64,000 bases of DNA. Origin: Paramarasmius palmivorus (lineage: Eukaryota; Basidiomycota; Agaricomycetes; Agaricales; Marasmiaceae). Position 1 is the stretch's first letter. Every line of letters begins with the position of its first letter. The notes beneath the pieces are model-generated. The model did no database searches. It saw only the letters and a list, made by a program, of their open reading frames with translations, and was not told where the DNA came from. The translations under genes were made by a program, and so were the position numbers. The stretch is from the NCBI GenBank assembly GCA_037176845.1, contig JAYKXP010000146.1, positions 45,686 through 109,685 of the forward strand. The letters are read 5' to 3'. Shown here in pieces: positions 49,328-60,228 of the stretch.

Positions 49328-50698
49328 CTACATCATGTCTTTCCCTTGTGTGCCAGCGGAGACTACAATAACAAAACACGCTAGGAAGTGGTGGCAACCC
49401 AGATTTTCTACCCGCCTCCGTGCCGCCTCTTCCTCCTGCAACGTATGCAGATGATACCTGCCCAGGTCGACGATGGCGTTTGGCCAAGGGGGGTTATCAG
49501 GATCAATATCTTCAAGTGACCAGGACTCGTCATCGTCATCGTCTTGAGGATGAGGTAGCCGGTAATGACGAATATTTCTCATCCTTCGGTATTCCTCTGT
49601 ACCAAACTTCTTGATGACACACTGCATGTAATGCCAACGCAGGGTTGCCGGTAGAGGGTTTGAATAGATAGTATGATGATTGGGTGGTGTGATACGTTGT
49701 CCATGAGCAAGCTGTGCAGTAGGGGATGACCGCTGTGCCAATTGTGCGCTGGTTGCGATATCGTTAATGGTAAGGTCCAAGTGGATGTCTAGACCCTCCT
49801 CCGTGCGTGGAAAGAAGTGACATTCATAACCCTGGGCCTGTACATTCTGTTAATGGACTTGAAGCTTCGGTACGATACAAATCTCACCTCGTTAGTCTTG
49901 CGCCGGAGTCCTAGACGAAAGTCAGCAAAATACGTATCCAGCTGCTTCATGATTGTGATACCGTAAGCTGGATCGGCTACATTCTTTGGTAAATTGAGAT
50001 CGGTAGGCTCCTCGCCCGGATCCCTGAACTGAACAACAAGGTGTGCGGCTACAGCGTCTCCCAGACGTTTCGGGATGATGTGGGAATTGATGAATCTGTC
50101 GCCTGCCTGTGCTCGAGTTTCAGCATGTCGACGAGTGATCCAACATGTGTAGTTATCCCGGTCAAATACATGATTCCTCATAGTAGAAAAGACACTAGTC
50201 TTGGTGGACTCGGATTCTGTTCGGCGATTTGCTTATCTTGGACACTGCGAGAACGATGGTAGAGTCGGAGACAACATATTCGTAGAGAGTAGGCTGTAGT
50301 GCATCCGAACGCTGAACTTGAACCCATGAGCCAGGGGTGTCCTGAGGGTCTTGAACGCGGTCTGGGTATCCCGGAGTCGAAGGGTCGAGACGATAAAGTT
50401 GACCACGCTTTTGCTGAGGGTCGAAGATATCATGAGCGATGTCAATGAGCCACTTGGAATTCTCATCACGAGAAAAGTGGCAAAACTCGGCAACCGGACG
50501 ATGTAGAACGGGAATGAAGGGAGGTACATCGGGATCTAAAGCAACGGAACCGGATGTTTGAAAGGCATCTAAGGCAGCGTTCAAGACTGCGGGGTGTTTC
50601 GTGTAGCAGACTACTACAGAGCTACGAATGCGAAGAATAAGTGGCTGAGAGGGAGAGGAATCCGAATAGTCGAAATGCGAGGGAGTGGATGAATCCAT
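49328..50698 (-). CDS. HNH nuclease-domain protein, agaricomycete type
   Basis: The start MDSSTPSHFDYSD at 50698 leads to a conserved N-terminal region (HPAVLNAALDAF, YVVSDSTIVLA). After a 46-nt intron come TMRNHVFDRDNYTCWITRR and INSHIIPKRLGDA, which form the HNH-type core (Cys plus SHIIP). The C-terminal part includes LPATLRWHYMQCVIKKFG, an acidic run (PQDDDDDESW) and the end GTQGKDMM. Proteins with this HNH layout are numerous in mushrooms and their biological role is unknown. They may be nucleases, but activity is not shown by sequence alone. The intron junction near 50193-50240 was chosen because it restores frame with GT-AG borders. Confidence 0.75.
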
Positions 50699-50933
50699 AC
50701 TGTTCGGATAGGTTCGGATATCAAGTAACGCAAGGAAGGTGTCACACAGCTCAGCACAGCTCGTGTCACACGTCCGATCCAAGAGTCAAATCGCACTGCG
50801 CCTATGAAGCGAACCTTGAGCGAATCTTCCAGGCCTAGTCATTTTCATAACAAGAAATGCCGGCTCAAATTTTCAAAACCCACTCCAAGTCTACATTGAA
50901 ATCCCCATCCTCGACGCAACAACTACTCTTGAC

Positions 50934-51820
50934 CTACAACTCCTTCCCATAAGTAAAAACCCTAATCCACCTGAACCCATACCTCCACCTCTCCTCACCG
51001 ACAACACTAAACCCAAATCGTGCGTAAAGTGCGCGTGCATGGGGCTGGTATTCCGTCGTCTGGAGCGTTATCCGCTTGAGGGCATATTTGGCTTTTGAGT
51101 TGGAATGGGAGTACTTCCTCGCATGCTCCTCACACGTACTCATGAGCATCGACGCGATGCCTAGCCTGCGATGAGAGGGAGATGTGACCATACGCCGGAT
51201 TTCGCCAGTAGTTGGGTCTTTTATGTCTGTCAAAATCATGTTCAAGTTTAGTTCGAGGTACTTTTGGCGGAAATTTGGGGTCCATACCTAGGCCTACATA
51301 GCCAACAATCTCCTCCGAATCAGCCAACACGGCAACCCAAAATCCTTTAGGACCTGTCGTCGCGTATTCTCCGTTTCCATTGTCTGCTAGCTCGTAGTGT
51401 TCCACAATACGGGCCATGTCGGCTCTGATGCTCCGGTAGGCAAAGTGAACATAAAGAGCGCCATGGGAGTAGATTAACGCGAAGAAGTAGGTGTTACTAC
51501 ACGCGAGAGAAGTAGGAGGTATGTTGTAGGGACTGTTGGATGTGCTGGGTAATAGAGCAAGGCTAGGGAACTAAGGAAGACTGCGTAGGCGCAGTAAGCA
51601 GAGGTAGAGCGAAGGGAACGAGCGATTGCGATGCGACAGGGTGAGTTGGCTGCAGTACAGAGTCAGTATATGGAGGGAAAAAGGAAGAGATGTACACACA
51701 GCCCCAGACGATACACGTCGTAAACATGTTTTGAACAACGAGGTTGTCAGATGGTTTGCATTGTCGAATTATTATCCTGGGCTTGTTTTCCATGGCTTTC
51801 CGAAGAGATTTGTGAGACAT
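50934..51820 (-). pseudogene. GNAT-family N-acetyltransferase, apparently frameshifted
   Basis: The N-terminus (MSHKSLRKAMENKP, RIIIRQCKPSDN, TTCIVWG) is joined by an intron to NSPCRIAIARSLRS and a membrane-type stretch (LALLYYPAHPT, TTYLLLL). The acetyltransferase part follows: EHYELADNG, GFWVAVLADSEEIVGYVGL, an intron, DPTTGEIRRMV, the acetyl-CoA loop SHRRLGIASML, and ARALYARFGFSVVGEERW near the end. The overall layout is a membrane-anchored NAT8-like enzyme. Compared with the copy at 13 kb, one base is missing at about 51496-51516, which breaks the frame inside the membrane helix. I found no intron that repairs it. It is either a recent pseudogene, a sequence error, or a gene with an unusual start downstream. 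Confidence 0.65.
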
Positions 51821-52060
51821 GGAAAAAACATTGTAGTATAAGTAGTGGTTATGGCGGAATCTTTGAAAGCTGGTACTAATTTGGACGACCGACGGTCATC
51901 AATGCATCAATCGCGAGCGATGCGATGAATCATCAAATCATCTACGCAGGACACCCATTTTGGTACTAAACCTAAAGGCTGTAGCCAGGCTGTAACCGTA
52001 TGCAGTGATTATCATTAACAATACTCCAGAAGAGTACAAAGCATGTTAGTAAAGAAGACG

Positions 52061-54319
52061 TCATCTTTTCAAGCCGGTGCTTCTACGAACATGAAACACA
52101 TCCTTGAGTCGTCTAGTGAATCCTTTTGTAGAGGTAGTTTCCCCGAGAGATGTGACCGCCATGTTGGATTTCTTTGCACCTAATCCTAATTCAGCCCTGG
52201 TGATGAAACGTGTACCTGGTCATTGAGAATCGATTGTCAGGATACGAGATGCGGTGTAATAATTTGAACAAACCTTGTCTTTTGAGGGTATCTGTGAATC
52301 GCCTCAATGAATTGGAACTCGATTCTCCGAGGTCTTCAAATCGATGCTGGTCCCCGATGACTTTGAGAATAGGAAGGTCAAGTGAAAGTGCAAAGTCCGT
52401 CGAGTTAGAGGCAAAGCCTTCGGAGGTGTGCAGTTTCTGAATAGCATCGTAGTGGCTAGGATACCAGAAGACCTGCCAGGAAACTATCCTGGAAGCAAAA
52501 GATGGCAATCCTAAATGTGCTCGTAGAAACTCAGGCACCATTTCTCGCCCAAGCAGATCAAACGACCAGAAGTACTTCTCGGCCTCCAACCAAGATCTCC
52601 AGATAGCTTCATTGTCAGATGGACGAGGAACAGGTCGTATGAATAGATAGACGTTCGGGGGGATATTGGGTTTGTTGTGCGGTGAAGTGTGTTCAAGGCG
52701 AAGAATAAGACTGTCAAGTACACCTAGACCAAGTCAACGGATGGATTAAACATAACAACACTGAAACTTACAATAATCCTTCCAATCATCTTCATGAATC
52801 CCGAGTTGGCTGAACACGCTGTGTGCCTGAGCAAGCCATAATTCTGCCAGAATATCCCATTCCTCCCCAGGACGTACCGCATACCGTAGCTCTATCCCTT
52901 GAAGGTCCTGTATCTCCGCTGACGTGACAGTAAACCTATACCCCTGGTCAGTCAGCGGCCTCCGACACCCAGCTTTTGAATACATACCGCACTGAGCCGT
53001 CATCCATGACAACCTGACTCTCCCTCATTCCATCAGGAATACTACCCAGCACTCTCCAAAATCCATAATGCCATCTTTCCCTGGCACCCGGCAATCTAGC
53101 AATGATATCTCGCGAGCGCAGATTGTATATCGCACCAGGGATGAATGACAGTATGGGTATGACTTGTTCATTGACCAGGAATTGGAAGAATCCCGAAGAA
53201 GCCAAGTGAATTCCTTGCAGGATAGTCCGAGTGGGGAATATTCTTGTGAGGTATTCAAAGACGGTGTCGTTGTCATTATATGTTTGGATGGGTAGATGGG
53301 TGGAATTGGTATTAGGTATTGTATTCTCGCTGGTGCCTACCATGGTCACGGACTGGAGGGAGTGAAGCTCGAGGTACAGTCCTTTCTGCAGTGCGCCGGT
53401 TCTTGGGTCGACCCATAGTTCACCTATGAGCTGTAGTCTCTGTTAATACAGATTGTGATGATGGGTGTGAGGAGACGTACAAGATCCCTCACCGCGAGTT
53501 CCCTCTGCATTCTGCCGAACTAGGGAACCCTAATGAGATGCTGTTTGACATAGATGTCGATTGGGACCGTACTTGGTGGGTAAAGTACGAGAACAAGAGC
53601 GGCGTCAGCTGAGCCCCGTCGATGACAATACGACTAAGTGGGATGAGCGCTGTCGAAAAGACGTGTGAATACCATAGACACATTTTCAGAAAAGATAACG
53701 CACCATTATGGAATACCAACGCCGGTAAACCTCGTTCGTTATCGTTGTAGCCAAAGATTTGTGCGACATTAGCGTTCCTAAGGATTCTTGGTAAACTTGA
53801 CGTTCAAACGAGGGCAATTGACATACTTGATGTGGGCGAACTGGTTGAAATCTTGCTTGAAGGCCTATCGAAGCACGATGTCAGTGACATGAGCGCTATA
53901 GTATGGATGGAACTGACTTTAAGGGCATCGGGTCCTTCGTATGTAACACACAAAAACTTGTCTTCCTTGTCTTCACCCCGAAGGCGAGCAATTCCGATGT
54001 TGCGACGAGCATCTACATTTCGCCAAAGTTGGTACTGTTTTTTCCCTTCCTCATCATCGCGATATTCCAGTCTGACCGAGGTTGTGCCTATGTTCTCCTC
54101 AATACGGACATCGCCTGGTATGATATGATTGTACTGAAACAAACCGTGCGTCAGCTCGCAGCCTTAGGTGCCATTGCAATAACTCACATCGTCCCATATA
54201 CTCTGCCTTTCCTGCCTTTTCTCGGTGACCTTCACAACTGTGCAATTGTTATACACGCTATTGGCATTCGTAAAGTGACCGTCATAGATAGTGAAACCAG
54301 AGTTGTCGTGGAAGGCCAT
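52061..54319 (-). CDS. Orphan agaricomycete family protein, one module (copy B)
   Basis: A single-module paralogue of copy A. The start MAFHDNSGFTIYDGHF at 54319 is followed by VYNNC, IPGDVRIEEN, GIARLRGEDKED, ALVFH, ELWVDPRTGALQKG, VIPILSFIPGAIYNLRSR, LAELWLAQAHSVFSQLGI, VYLFIRPVPRPSD and EKYFWSFDLLGRE. The short C-terminus is basic (TRRLKDVFHVRRSTGLKR). Exon-intron borders match copies A and D, including the 49-nt intron after AHIK and the intron starting GTGCG inside the ALVF(Y/H) segment. No break was found, so this and copy D are the best candidates for functional members. It is followed downstream by GNAT, as copy A is. Function unknown. Confidence 0.7.
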
Positions 54320-56089
54320 GTTCAAAGTGGTGGAGGTTGTGGAAAGGAAGGGCGTCGACCAAGTGAGGCTTTAGGCTCGATATATCAGGTCGGGTTTGCA
54401 CTGCATATAATGCTGATGGCTAACAGCATTTTGACAGTTTTGAGTATCCAAATATGTCGGTGTGGTGAGGGGACCCATCCTGGTCATGGTCGTACCGGAC
54501 CAAGGGCCGCGACGCGTCTGAGGACACTCTGTCTAACCACCACTTCTATCCAACGCAATTCTCTTCCCTCAGTTCTTATACACAGAGATTCATGTTACTG
54601 ACGCGTTTCCTCCACAGTTTTCGCTGGGACTATAACCGCCGCACCATCTACTCCCTAGTCCTCAACTTACAGCTTGGCTCGAGCATTCCTCCGTCTTCTA
54701 GTGTTATTCTTTTCAGCCTTCCTTCCTCCTCCGCCGCATATTTCATTCACCCTTCTCGAACACTATCCCTGAAACCACCTACACCAACAATTCTACTCCA
54801 AAGACCCTGGCTCCAACATCTGCTGTCGTCGTACGAAAAACCTCGATATTCAATTATCAATTATCAAATGCCATCCCGTATCACACCTCTTCAACCTCCG
54901 CCTAGGATGCCCAATATCTGCGCCCATCCGCAAGCATTGTACGCTGGGTTTATTGTCATAACAAGAGCTCCAACAAAATCAAGAACATACACGCTCCACG
55001 CGTTGTCGAATACCAAACGTTTCACCATCCGATATTCAACCACGGGACCCAAAAACAAGTTTCTATATATCTATCCGCCACCTACGACTGCAACTCGGCT
55101 CTACCTTCCTCATTGTTCAATAGCTGGTGGTCTCAAGGCGCTCGCTCCCGAAGTACTGGTATATGTTCGTTATCACGTCGAAAACAGTGCCGAGCTGGGT
55201 GAATGGGCCTTTTCGTTCCCCTGATCATCTCTTTACTCTGCATTTGGCAGAGATCAATACTGACCTGAAGAAAGTACAAGCTTTCACACTGTCTTCAAGG
55301 TTAGTCACCTTCCTCGTCGCTAGTGCTGGTGCTAATTCGAGTTCTAGAATCTCGTTTGTTCGATGCCACTATTTCAGGAATAGAGGATTGACATTGAGGT
55401 TAGGGCTAGCGATTGGATACGCGTACACTGTACTCCGACTGAGAGGTAGTACGGCTATATATACATCTCGAGTGTCCCGTCGATCATGGATGTACAATAT
55501 CTGTATCCGTATCCGTCAATAACAACTTGAAAGCGTCCCTACTTCAAGTTGAAGCCATGCTCGTCTGCCCAGCGAACCCGACCTCACCCTAAGACGCATG
55601 CCGAAGCGAACCCAGTCTAGGAAGCCCAAATATCATGCGTTGACGCCTCCCAAGCTGGTCATCCAAACCGGTTTCAGCGCCTGAGCGTCCCCTTCTCGAC
55701 GACTGGCTTTAGCTAGCCAGACTTCCCAGAACCCGTTGATCGTGTTTCGTTTACTGGGACTCGGGAAGCTTTTTGGCCTTTCCTAGGGTTCATCAAGCCC
55801 GCATGGCGAGTTGGTGTTGTTGCTGAACTTGAACCGTGTTCTGTATGTCCAGGATTATGATAATGACTCGAAGTTGCACGAAACGAACTCACCTGATGGG
55901 TTCAAAATTGCATCTGCTAGCGGCCTGAACCGCTATAGTTTGCTGCGGAGTTCTCGACAGAGAATTTGTGATCTGGGTCTTTCCTCGCCTTTCCAGGATC
56001 CTGTGGTTTGCGAGCGTCGCCTTCTTGCTACCGGGACTCGTTTGGGCCATACCCAGAGATGTACACTCGTTACACCTGTCATTCTCGAC
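54320..56089. other. Region between copies B and C with one unsupported + strand ORF
   Basis: An ORF of 210 codons starts with an ATG at 54592 (MLLTRFLHSF) and is Ser/Pro/Thr/Tyr-rich. Its first 30 bases match the minus-strand units I and III left of copy A, so it is the mirrored divergent neighbour of copy B. No domain is recognised and the rest does not resemble a known protein. It may be a lineage-specific gene or a relic. The part at 55560-56089 has no recognisable gene. Confidence 0.4.
54512..54517. promoter_or_regulatory. ACGCGT (MCB-type) box upstream of copy B
   Basis: It lies about 195 bp before the copy B start, within GCGACGCGTCTGAGG. The same block precedes copy C, and a shorter version precedes copy A. 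Confidence 0.35.
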
Positions 56090-56626
56090 TTCTTCGCGCC
56101 GGAAAAACTGGCATAAGGGCTGTATTCGTCGAATGATATCCTGTAGGCCCAATGTCATTAAAGTTGTCTGAAAGCCTATTGGAGTATGGTGTTAGTGATA
56201 TGATAAATGGGACATGAGTGGAACCGACCTTAAGGGCATCGGGCCCATCGTATGTAACACACAAAAACCTGTCTTCTTTGTCTTCACCCCGAAGACGAGC
56301 AATCTCGATGTTGCGACGAGCATCGCCATCTCGCCAAAGTTCATACTGTCTCCTTAATCCCTCATCCCAGTAGTCGTATTCTCTTCTGACCGATGTATAT
56401 GTTCTCCTCGATATACATGTCGCCAGGCTTAACACGATTGTACTGAAACAAACACATCAGCTCGCAGCCTCAGATGCCATTGCAATAATAACTCACATCA
56501 CCCCATATACTCTGTCTTTCCTGCTTTTCTTGACGACCTTCACGCTGTGCAATTGTTGTACATGCTATTGGCATTTGTAGAGTGTCCATCGTTGATAGTG
56601 AATCCAGGGCTATCGTAGAAGGCCAT
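56090..56626 (-). pseudogene. 5' fragment of an orphan-family gene (copy C)
   Basis: The start MAFYDSPGFTINDG at 56626 matches copies B and D, but a one-base loss after NNCTA shifts the frame to a stop. The second exon (YTSVRREYDYW, LWRDGDARRNIEIARLRGED, VTYDGPDALK) is well preserved. After the next intron only a few codons (AFRQ) remain before a stop, and the whole module is absent. It is a truncated and dead copy. Confidence 0.75.
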
Positions 56627-57034
56627 GGCGGAAAGAAAGGGCGTGGACTAAGTGAGGCTTTAGGCTTGATATATCAGGTCGGGTTTGCAGATGGTCGACG
56701 GCATTTTGCCAATTTTGAACGATTAAGTATGTAAGGGTGGTGGGGAGTACGGAACGTTTCCTGGTCATGGTCGTACCAGATCAAGGGCGCATGGTCGCGA
56801 CGCGTCTGAGGACACTCCGCTGGTCCCTTTCAGAAACGGCTTCAAGGTGTTTTGGCCATAAGTACATAAATGATGATAACTGCGGCTCTTTCTTTCTGAC
56901 CCGCACTGCCGTACCTATCCCTTGACGGCATTACGCGGAAGACGTGAGTGCGCCTTGGTGGATGTGAGCTAAGATACAAATGTGCACGAGACTACTGCGG
57001 ATAACTTTTCACCGTCACCACTTCCTCCTCCACG
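56627..57034. other. Divergent intergenic region, copy C and transcription factor
   Basis: Contains the ACGCGT block at 56800-56805 shared with the copy B promoter, plus the promoter of the Zn2Cys6 gene. No gene seen. Confidence 0.4.
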
Positions 57035-59759
57035 ATGGAAGAAGGAAAGAAACAACGCCAGCAGAATGCATGCGATGCTTGTCGTAGAAGGAAAGGTGAG
57101 CAGCCCATTCAATATAACCGCTGCCAGTGCTGCTGACCTTTCAAAATTTCACCATCCAGTTCGATGCGATAGCGCAGGAGACATCTGTTCAAACTGCGCT
57201 TCTTTGCAGATGGAATGCACTCATACATTCGAGAAGAAGGTGTGTTTACATACTATCTTCTCTCGTCACTCCTTGAATTTATGATGGCTCCAGAAACGCG
57301 GTCCAAAAGGCCCATCCACAAAACGCACCACAACCCAACGTTCTCTCGTCAACTCTGTCTTGTCTTCATCCTTCGTTCTACCCTCAGATCCAGGCGTCAT
57401 ACACAAAATGCTCGTCGATCTCGCGAAATTTGCAAAGTCGCTGGATAGACGACTGAGTTCGTTGAGATTGGATGTACGCGACTTGGAGTCCGCCTCACCA
57501 GCAGACCTACCTCAAGCACCCGACGAAGACAACGCTGAAGACAATCGAGATGAGGTCGACGCCCTAACATCCTCTCTTAAATCGCTCATCCTCACATCAA
57601 ACAGACACCTGGGCAAATCCAGTTACTTCGTGTTCCTTCAATCCACCGTACAGAAGCTAGGCGCAGATCGTGACGACGGATACCTCAGACGAGTATTTAC
57701 GAGCTATCAAAGGCCGGAGTGCTGGATTGTCCAACCTGTACGTGTACTTTCCTTTTCTTTCTCCCTTTCTGCGCTGACACCTCGACAGTGGCAACGCATC
57801 CTCACCACTACCCAAGACCACCAACCACTCGACTTCCCACCTCAACCACTCCTACAAACCCTAATCCATACATATTTCACCACAACCAACACCCTGTTTC
57901 CCCTTTTACACCGGCAGACATTCGAACATGCCGTCGCATGTAACTTGCACTTGCACCATCGCCCATTCGGATACGTCGTATTAGGCCTATGCGCCGTAGC
58001 TTCTAGACAAGTCTATGACCCAGGCGTCTTGGCTTCTGAATCGTGGTATAGCGCAGGATGGAAGTTTTTCTCCCAGATACCTGTTATCAAGGGTAACTTG
58101 ATGGATCAGCCTACGGTCGAGGATGTTCAGATCTGTGTCGTACGTCGTTTCTCTCCCTCGCTCTCTTTCGATAGTGCTGATGAGATGCATACTCAGCTCA
58201 GCGCCTTATTCCTCCAGCTAACTTCAACATCTGACGCTGTGTGGACAATCGTTGGTTTAGGGATTAGGCATTGTCAAGAGATTGGGGTATCTTCCTCTCG
58301 AACTTCCTCTCCACCTCAACATGAACAACAACTCCTCAGAGCATACTGGATCCTAAAAATGATAGACATATTCATGGGTGTTATCCTGGGCAGATCGAGG
58401 TGGTTTCTTCTTTTCCTTCTCCTTTTCTCTGGCTTCTAATCTGCTCCATAGTGACGGTGACATCCCACCACAAGAACCAGAACCAGAGGGAGAAGGAGGT
58501 GAAGAAGATGGAAACCTCGCCTTTTTCCAGACATATTGCAAGCTCGTCAAAATTGTGCGATCTGTGCAGGGGTTGGTGAGTCGTCCCTTCCTTCTTCCTT
58601 ATGTTTGGGATTCTTCCTTGGCCTTTTTGCTAAACAAGATGCGTACTTAGTACACATCCAAATCCATCTCCAAACCCAAACTAAAGCAAGACACCGTCAT
58701 CGAACTCGGTACGCCTCACTCGCATACCTCATTCTTTATCCTGTATTGCTGTTAACCTACCTCGCTGTAAACAGACTCCGCCTTAAACCAATTCACCAAC
58801 AACATCCCCCTACACCGTACGCATGTCCTCCTTCCTTCCCTTGTACCTCACACCTAACGAAATGGACAGTCCAGTACACCAATGCCAAAACCAGCACGAA
58901 CTACACACTTTTCTGGCAAGCGACGATCTTGAAAGTGATGGCACATTGGGTGGAGATTCACGTCCACCGTGTTGCTGCCTCCTCCGCCTCCGTTGAAACC
59001 AATAACTCTGACAACACAAAAAACGCCGACGACACCCAAGATGGCACAACAGACAATGACACACACAGAACAATCCTGCTCTCCGCTGCCCGTTCAATCG
59101 TGCACATCCTCGAAGCGCTGCACGAGCGTACAGAAAGGGAAGGTAGACAGAGGTGTTTAGATGGGGTGCCTAGTGTTTTGGTGGGTGTTCTTCCTTCCCT
59201 TCCCTAATCTTTTCCTTCTGCGTCATTATCTCTTGGAATTTGGATGCTGATCATAAACGAAAACGAATAGACGGTAGTTGGCGCAGCTAGCCTCGTTTTT
59301 CTTCTCTTTTCAAAGGACAAGGGCTACGTGGAGAGATGTATAGCTCTGGTGAGGTGGTATGAAGGGAGGTACCAAATGGCTGGGAAGGTTGTGTGCGTTT
59401 CTTCATTCTGATTCTTCCTTATCCCCTTCTTACTCCTTGTTTGATGGGGGTCGGGGATCTATAGGGATCTACTGAGTGCGATTATAACCGTTCATCGGAG
59501 TCCGCCGCCTGGTCCGGGTGTCGAGTACGAGACCCAAGACGTGCAACCGAGTATGGACATGTGGTTGTTCGGGTATGGGTTTGGGTACGTGTTTTCTTTG
59601 CTTCTTAATGGTGTGAGCGGGGCTGACGATGCGATGCGATGCGTGGATAGTCTTCCCGAAGAAACAACGGGTGACGGGGCGGATCGGGATGCGTTTGTGG
59701 CTGGCTTAGCTATGGAAGGGCTGAATAGCGGTGTGCAGGGGCAAGTAGCGTGGTTTTGA
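57035..59759 (+). CDS. Zn2Cys6 fungal transcription factor
   Basis: Predicted nuclear DNA-binding regulator. Spliced exons 1 and 2 give the binuclear zinc cluster: NACDACRRRK, then VRCDSAGDICSNCASLQMEC, all six cysteines present. After an intron the typical linker KRGPKGPSTKR appears. A coiled region (LAKFAKSLDRRLSSL) and the fungal-specific middle domain follow: LQTLIHTYFTTTNTLFPLLH, FGYVVLGLCAVASRQVYDPG, GLGIRHCQEIGV, LRAYWILKMIDIFMG, LNQFTNNIPLH and FWQATILKVMAHWVEIHVHR. The end GLNSGVQGQVAWF is at 59759. Several introns break the middle domain, and some junctions between 58440 and 58880 were chosen by frame and family pattern. The target genes are unknown. It lies between orphan copies C and D, but nothing shows that it controls them. 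Confidence 0.85.
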
Positions 59760-60228
59760 CGTTCAATGTATCTCGCATCTCGCATTTGGCGCAAGAAATA
59801 CAATTACATCTTAGGAGGAGCGCTAGAGCCGTACATTGTGGACCTTGGTTTTCGACATTTTGCACTGGCAGTGTCCCATCCCAAGACTGATCTTCAAGCT
59901 TCAACATCCCGCTTCTACTGGTCCATTGACTCTAGCCCACCTCCTCTAACACTCAAAGGAGCTACCTCTTGCTGGTGGATATGCGTTTGGCTTCAACGCC
60001 AAACAGGCTTTACCGATCAAAGCAAGGGAAGTAACGGCACTCCCATTAAGGATAAGGGATGTAACATGTAATTGCCACCTGAGGGAGCACCCAGGGATTC
60101 TCGAGTTCATAGTAGAAGAGCATGTGCCCGTAGTATACCAATCCAAGGTCATATATTCCAATATAACGCGTATCTCGTTACAACTTGAGCTCGCCACGTA
60201 CCCAATAGAGTGGGTATATGTATATCTA
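59760..60228. other. Intergenic with a short OPT-like fragment
   Basis: At 59792-59826 the sequence encodes KKYNYILGGALE and differs from the OPT gene (49031-49065) at only three bases. Upstream bases are weakly similar too. No other gene is visible. The region separates convergent genes. Confidence 0.45.

Noticed and set aside
54592..55224. A 210-codon + strand ORF as a confident protein gene
   Set aside because: The composition is Ser/Pro/Tyr-rich, no domain is visible and only its first bases match related units. I kept it as an unsupported ORF in the intergenic entry.
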